Of a DNA stretch of 14,575 bases, positions 12,330-14,575 are shown one piece after another (the first letter of the stretch is position 1; each line of letters begins with the position of its first letter). The notes under the pieces are model-generated. The model did no database searches and was not told where the DNA came from. It saw only the letters and a list, made by a program, of their open reading frames with translations. Origin of the DNA: an uncultured Alistipes sp. (GTDB lineage Bacteria > Bacteroidota > Bacteroidia > Bacteroidales > Rikenellaceae). A program made the position numbers and the translations under genes. Where the stretch lies: NCBI GenBank assembly GCA_949840605.1, contig CATKXN010000061.1, positions 1 to 14,575 on the forward strand, in the 5' to 3' direction.

Positions 12330-14575
12330 CTACTTGTTATAACGGATCGCGAAATACTCGAGGTTGCTCGAATGTTCCGCCGCCAGCGCCGCACCGCTCT
12401 TGCTCTGGTTCAGGCGCGCATTGGCGTAGTCGCTGCCGTCGCTGCACAGGTCGCTCGTCGGACGCAGGCGGATGTAAACGTTCTCGTGTCCGAGAATTTC
12501 CTGAGGCAGCTCGAAGTCGATGGCCTTGTAGGCCACGCACGACGAATAGAGCGTATTCGACCAGACGGAAACGTCGGGAATGGTGTATTCGCCGATCAGA
12601 TTCCACTGCGCGTCGTCCTTCTCGGCCTGCGAATCGGTGAGCGACCACTCGGCGCACCAGAAGCGGGGCGAATAGAAGGTCTGCTGCGTGTTCATGACCG
12701 AAATCTGCATCGAGATGTGCGAGGTCGTGATCCCTTCGGTCGAGAAGTTGATCAGCCAGGCATAGGGGCGGTCGGTGTCGTCGTCCCACCAGAAATGGTT
12801 GGCGAAAGAGGTGTAGCAGCTTCCGCCGACGTTGCCCTTGCCGCGCATACTCGTGCTGCCGTTGTAGTTGATCTGGGGCGAATTGGTGGCGATCGCCACG
12901 TTGCTGGTCCAACCGCCCGTGCCGCAGGCCGCGTTCTTGTCGGCGGCATAGGGGCCGCACCACTCGATCGTTCCGTCGGGATTGCGGCTCACGAAATCGT
13001 CCATCAGCGGATTCCAACTCTCCTTCGAAGGATCGATGACGATGCCGATACCGTTCTTGTTGCCGAAATTGGCTCCGAAGAGATAGCTGTCATTGCTGCC
13101 GACCGGGCCCAGATACTCATACGTGCCGCCGCCCCACATGTGCTGCTGGTAGGTCCCCTGCAAATACTCCTTGCTCTCCGAACCCGAATACTTCTGCTGG
13201 TAGGTGTGCGTCAGGTAACCGTTCGTACCGTAGGTGGGTCTCTGAACCTGGTTCTCCTTGTCGGGATTCCAGTACCGGTACTCCGTCAGCAGGGCCGAGA
13301 AACTGTCCTCGACGCTGTTCTGCATGTTGTCCCAGACGTCGCCCTTGGTCTGGTGGCGGATCTGATAGCGTCCGATGAAGCCGAGCGTCGGATCATCCTC
13401 CATTTCGGCCGGATCGGCTCCGTCGCGCCAGTCGAAACGCGAGAAACGCTCATGGACGATCACGCCCGAAATCCGGCCCGAGCCGTAAGGCAGACGCGTA
13501 CCGTCGCTGCGGTAAGCGCAGTTGGTGTTGGTCAGCATGTACATGTCGTCGCCGTTGATGTCGCGCACGAGCAGCGGGTATTTGCTGATACGGTGGACGT
13601 TCGTGCCGATGGCATAGCCTTCGTTGATCGGCGTGATAGCGCCTTTGCGCACGGGGAATTCGACCTCTTTCAGCGTTACGTAGGTATAGATGTCGTCGTC
13701 GGTAAGCTGGCCCATGTACTTCTCCTTCACGGGCACGTCCGAGGCCGACCCCGAGACACGCGAAATGACCATGGCCTTGGTGACGTTGCGCAGTTCGTAG
13801 CGGTCGGGATTCTCGACCAGATAGCCGGACGCGCCCTGAATGAGAATCTGCACATGATCGTACTGGTCGTACACATTGTCCTCGACCGCCTTGGTCTGCA
13901 CGGCAATGCCGTACCTTCCGTCGAACGACTCGAGATAGACCGTTCGTTCCGACACGGTATAATCGATCGTCGAGGTCGTGAGCTGCGTGTTTTCGCCGGC
14001 ATTGCGGTTCGCCGAGTTGCTGACCACGATTCCCTCGAGGATGACGTAATCTTCGATCTTCTTGTTGAGGGCATACGTCCGGCGGAATTCGTCGAACGTA
14101 ATTTCGCGTCCGAGCGTCTCTTTGGCGGTACGCTGCAACAGGTTGAACTCGACGGAAACCGTCTCGTCCCAGCCGTCGGTGAACGAGAGCGACACGGCTG
14201 CCGAACGCGGAATCTCATTCGCCGGATTGGCCTCGGTAACGATGACCAGTTCGCGCTTTTCGCTGTCGGAATCCTCGATCTCGATTTGCTCGATCCACCC
14301 GGCGTTCTCGGGATCGGAATATTCGATGTCGACCGTGATCGCCGAGAACGGCACGTTGGTGACGATGGGCGACCGGTTCTCGCCTCCGGCCCCGGCAACG
14401 GCGACCGACGAGTTGTCGAACTCGATCCGCGCGTCGATGAGCGCTTTCTGTTTTACGTAGACCGTATCGCGGCGGGCATCCACGTCGGAGCAGAGCACGA
14501 ATCCCGCCTTGCGCTTGAAGTCCTCGTTGAATTCGCATTCGGCCGTGATTTTGGCCCGGTTGCTTTCCGTTGTCC
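12330..14575 (-). CDS. BACON/DUF5689-like surface protein (N-terminus outside the window)
   Basis: The frame is open at the right window edge; 747 residues are visible. The GTG at 14498 is an internal codon, not the start: coding similarity continues upstream (KITAECEFNEDFKRKAGF). The end of one beta domain closing with DTVYVKQKA and a second (about 47-150, ending VEFNLLQR) resemble BACON-type modules of Bacteroidetes surface proteins. A region from about 157 to 430 (ITFDEFRRTYAL, YVILEGIVVSN, LESFDGRYGIAVQTK, GRISGVIVHERF) fits DUF5689, an OB-like domain of unknown function. The C-terminal 300 residues are rich in Trp, Tyr, Asn and Gly and look beta-sandwich-like (WGGGTYEYLGPVG, YIRLRPTSD, NLEYFAIRYNK); I do not recognise a named family. 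It is probably a surface glycan-binding lipoprotein, but the leader is not visible. It is first in the visible - strand operon. Confidence 0.75.
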   Translation of the reverse strand, partial: TTESNRAKITAECEFNEDFKRKAGFVLCSDVDARRDTVYVKQKALIDARIEFDNSSVAVAGAGGENRSPIVTNVPFSAITVDIEYSDPENAGWIEQIEIEDSDSEKRELVIVTEANPANEIPRSAAVSLSFTDGWDETVSVEFNLLQRTAKETLGREITFDEFRRTYALNKKIEDYVILEGIVVSNSANRNAGENTQLTTSTIDYTVSERTVYLESFDGRYGIAVQTKAVEDNVYDQYDHVQILIQGASGYLVENPDRYELRNVTKAMVISRVSGSASDVPVKEKYMGQLTDDDIYTYVTLKEVEFPVRKGAITPINEGYAIGTNVHRISKYPLLVRDINGDDMYMLTNTNCAYRSDGTRLPYGSGRISGVIVHERFSRFDWRDGADPAEMEDDPTLGFIGRYQIRHQTKGDVWDNMQNSVEDSFSALLTEYRYWNPDKENQVQRPTYGTNGYLTHTYQQKYSGSESKEYLQGTYQQHMWGGGTYEYLGPVGSNDSYLFGANFGNKNGIGIVIDPSKESWNPLMDDFVSRNPDGTIEWCGPYAADKNAACGTGGWTSNVAIATNSPQINYNGSTSMRGKGNVGGSCYTSFANHFWWDDDTDRPYAWLINFSTEGITTSHISMQISVMNTQQTFYSPRFWCAEWSLTDSQAEKDDAQWNLIGEYTIPDVSVWSNTLYSSCVAYKAIDFELPQEILGHENVYIRLRPTSDLCSDGSDYANARLNQSKSGAALAAEHSSNLEYFAIRYNK

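Noticed and set aside
1..14575. CRISPR array, insertion sequence, tRNA or rRNA gene, phage genes
   Set aside because: No regularly spaced repeats, transposase or integrase motifs, terminal inverted repeats, tRNA-like folds or rRNA segments were recognised on either strand by eye.

Overview
The window looks like chromosome from a high-GC member of the Bacteroidales, most like Alistipes (Rikenellaceae). This is inferred from the very GC-rich coding sequence, the sparse Shine-Dalgarno sites, a clear Bacteroidetes-type -7 box (TAnnTTTG) before the response-regulator gene, and protein types typical of the phylum: TPR-containing sensor kinases, a lipoprotein phosphoesterase, and a BACON/DUF5689-like surface protein. 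The genus is a guess from composition and gene style.

Layout: everything from 1 to 7975 is on the + strand and everything from 8071 to 14575 is on the - strand. The two blocks converge on a strong GC hairpin at 7985-8022. No gene-free stretch reaches 300 bases. The gaps are 4030-4086, 4468-4565, 7976-8070, 9742-9752, 10635-10658 and 12246-12329.

Region 1 (1-4029) is a tightly overlapping gene chain: an odd chimeric reading frame, prmC (release-factor glutamine methyltransferase), recX (RecA modulator) and a secreted M23-type metallopeptidase. The chimeric frame begins as the C-terminal part of a subtilisin-family (S8) protease, with its GTSM serine motif. Near base 205-220 it becomes chorismate synthase (AroC) that lacks its N-terminal quarter. 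This is either a real deletion fusion or a sequence/assembly error.

Region 2 (4030-7975) is a signalling cassette. A stand-alone receiver-domain response regulator has its own -7 box and intrinsic terminator. Two paralogous membrane sensor kinases follow, joined by a 4-base ATGA overlap. The first has a long periplasmic helical-repeat sensor, but the phospho-acceptor histidine is replaced by arginine and the ATP-lid glycine box is eroded. The second has an intact kinase core but has lost most of the sensor. They look like a sensor/pseudokinase and catalytic-kinase pair, possibly working as a heterodimer and passing phosphate to the receiver protein. This is the most interesting biological hypothesis in the window.

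Region 3 (8071-14575, - strand) is a probable glycan-use operon. In transcription order it holds a partial BACON/DUF5689-like surface protein (5' end outside the window), a GH20 beta-N-acetylhexosaminidase, an endonuclease/exonuclease/phosphatase-family protein and a calcineurin-like phosphoesterase lipoprotein. An exo-hexosaminidase with two phosphoesterase folds suggests a phosphorylated or phosphodiester-linked GlcNAc/GalNAc-containing substrate. SusC/SusD genes, if present, would lie beyond the right edge.
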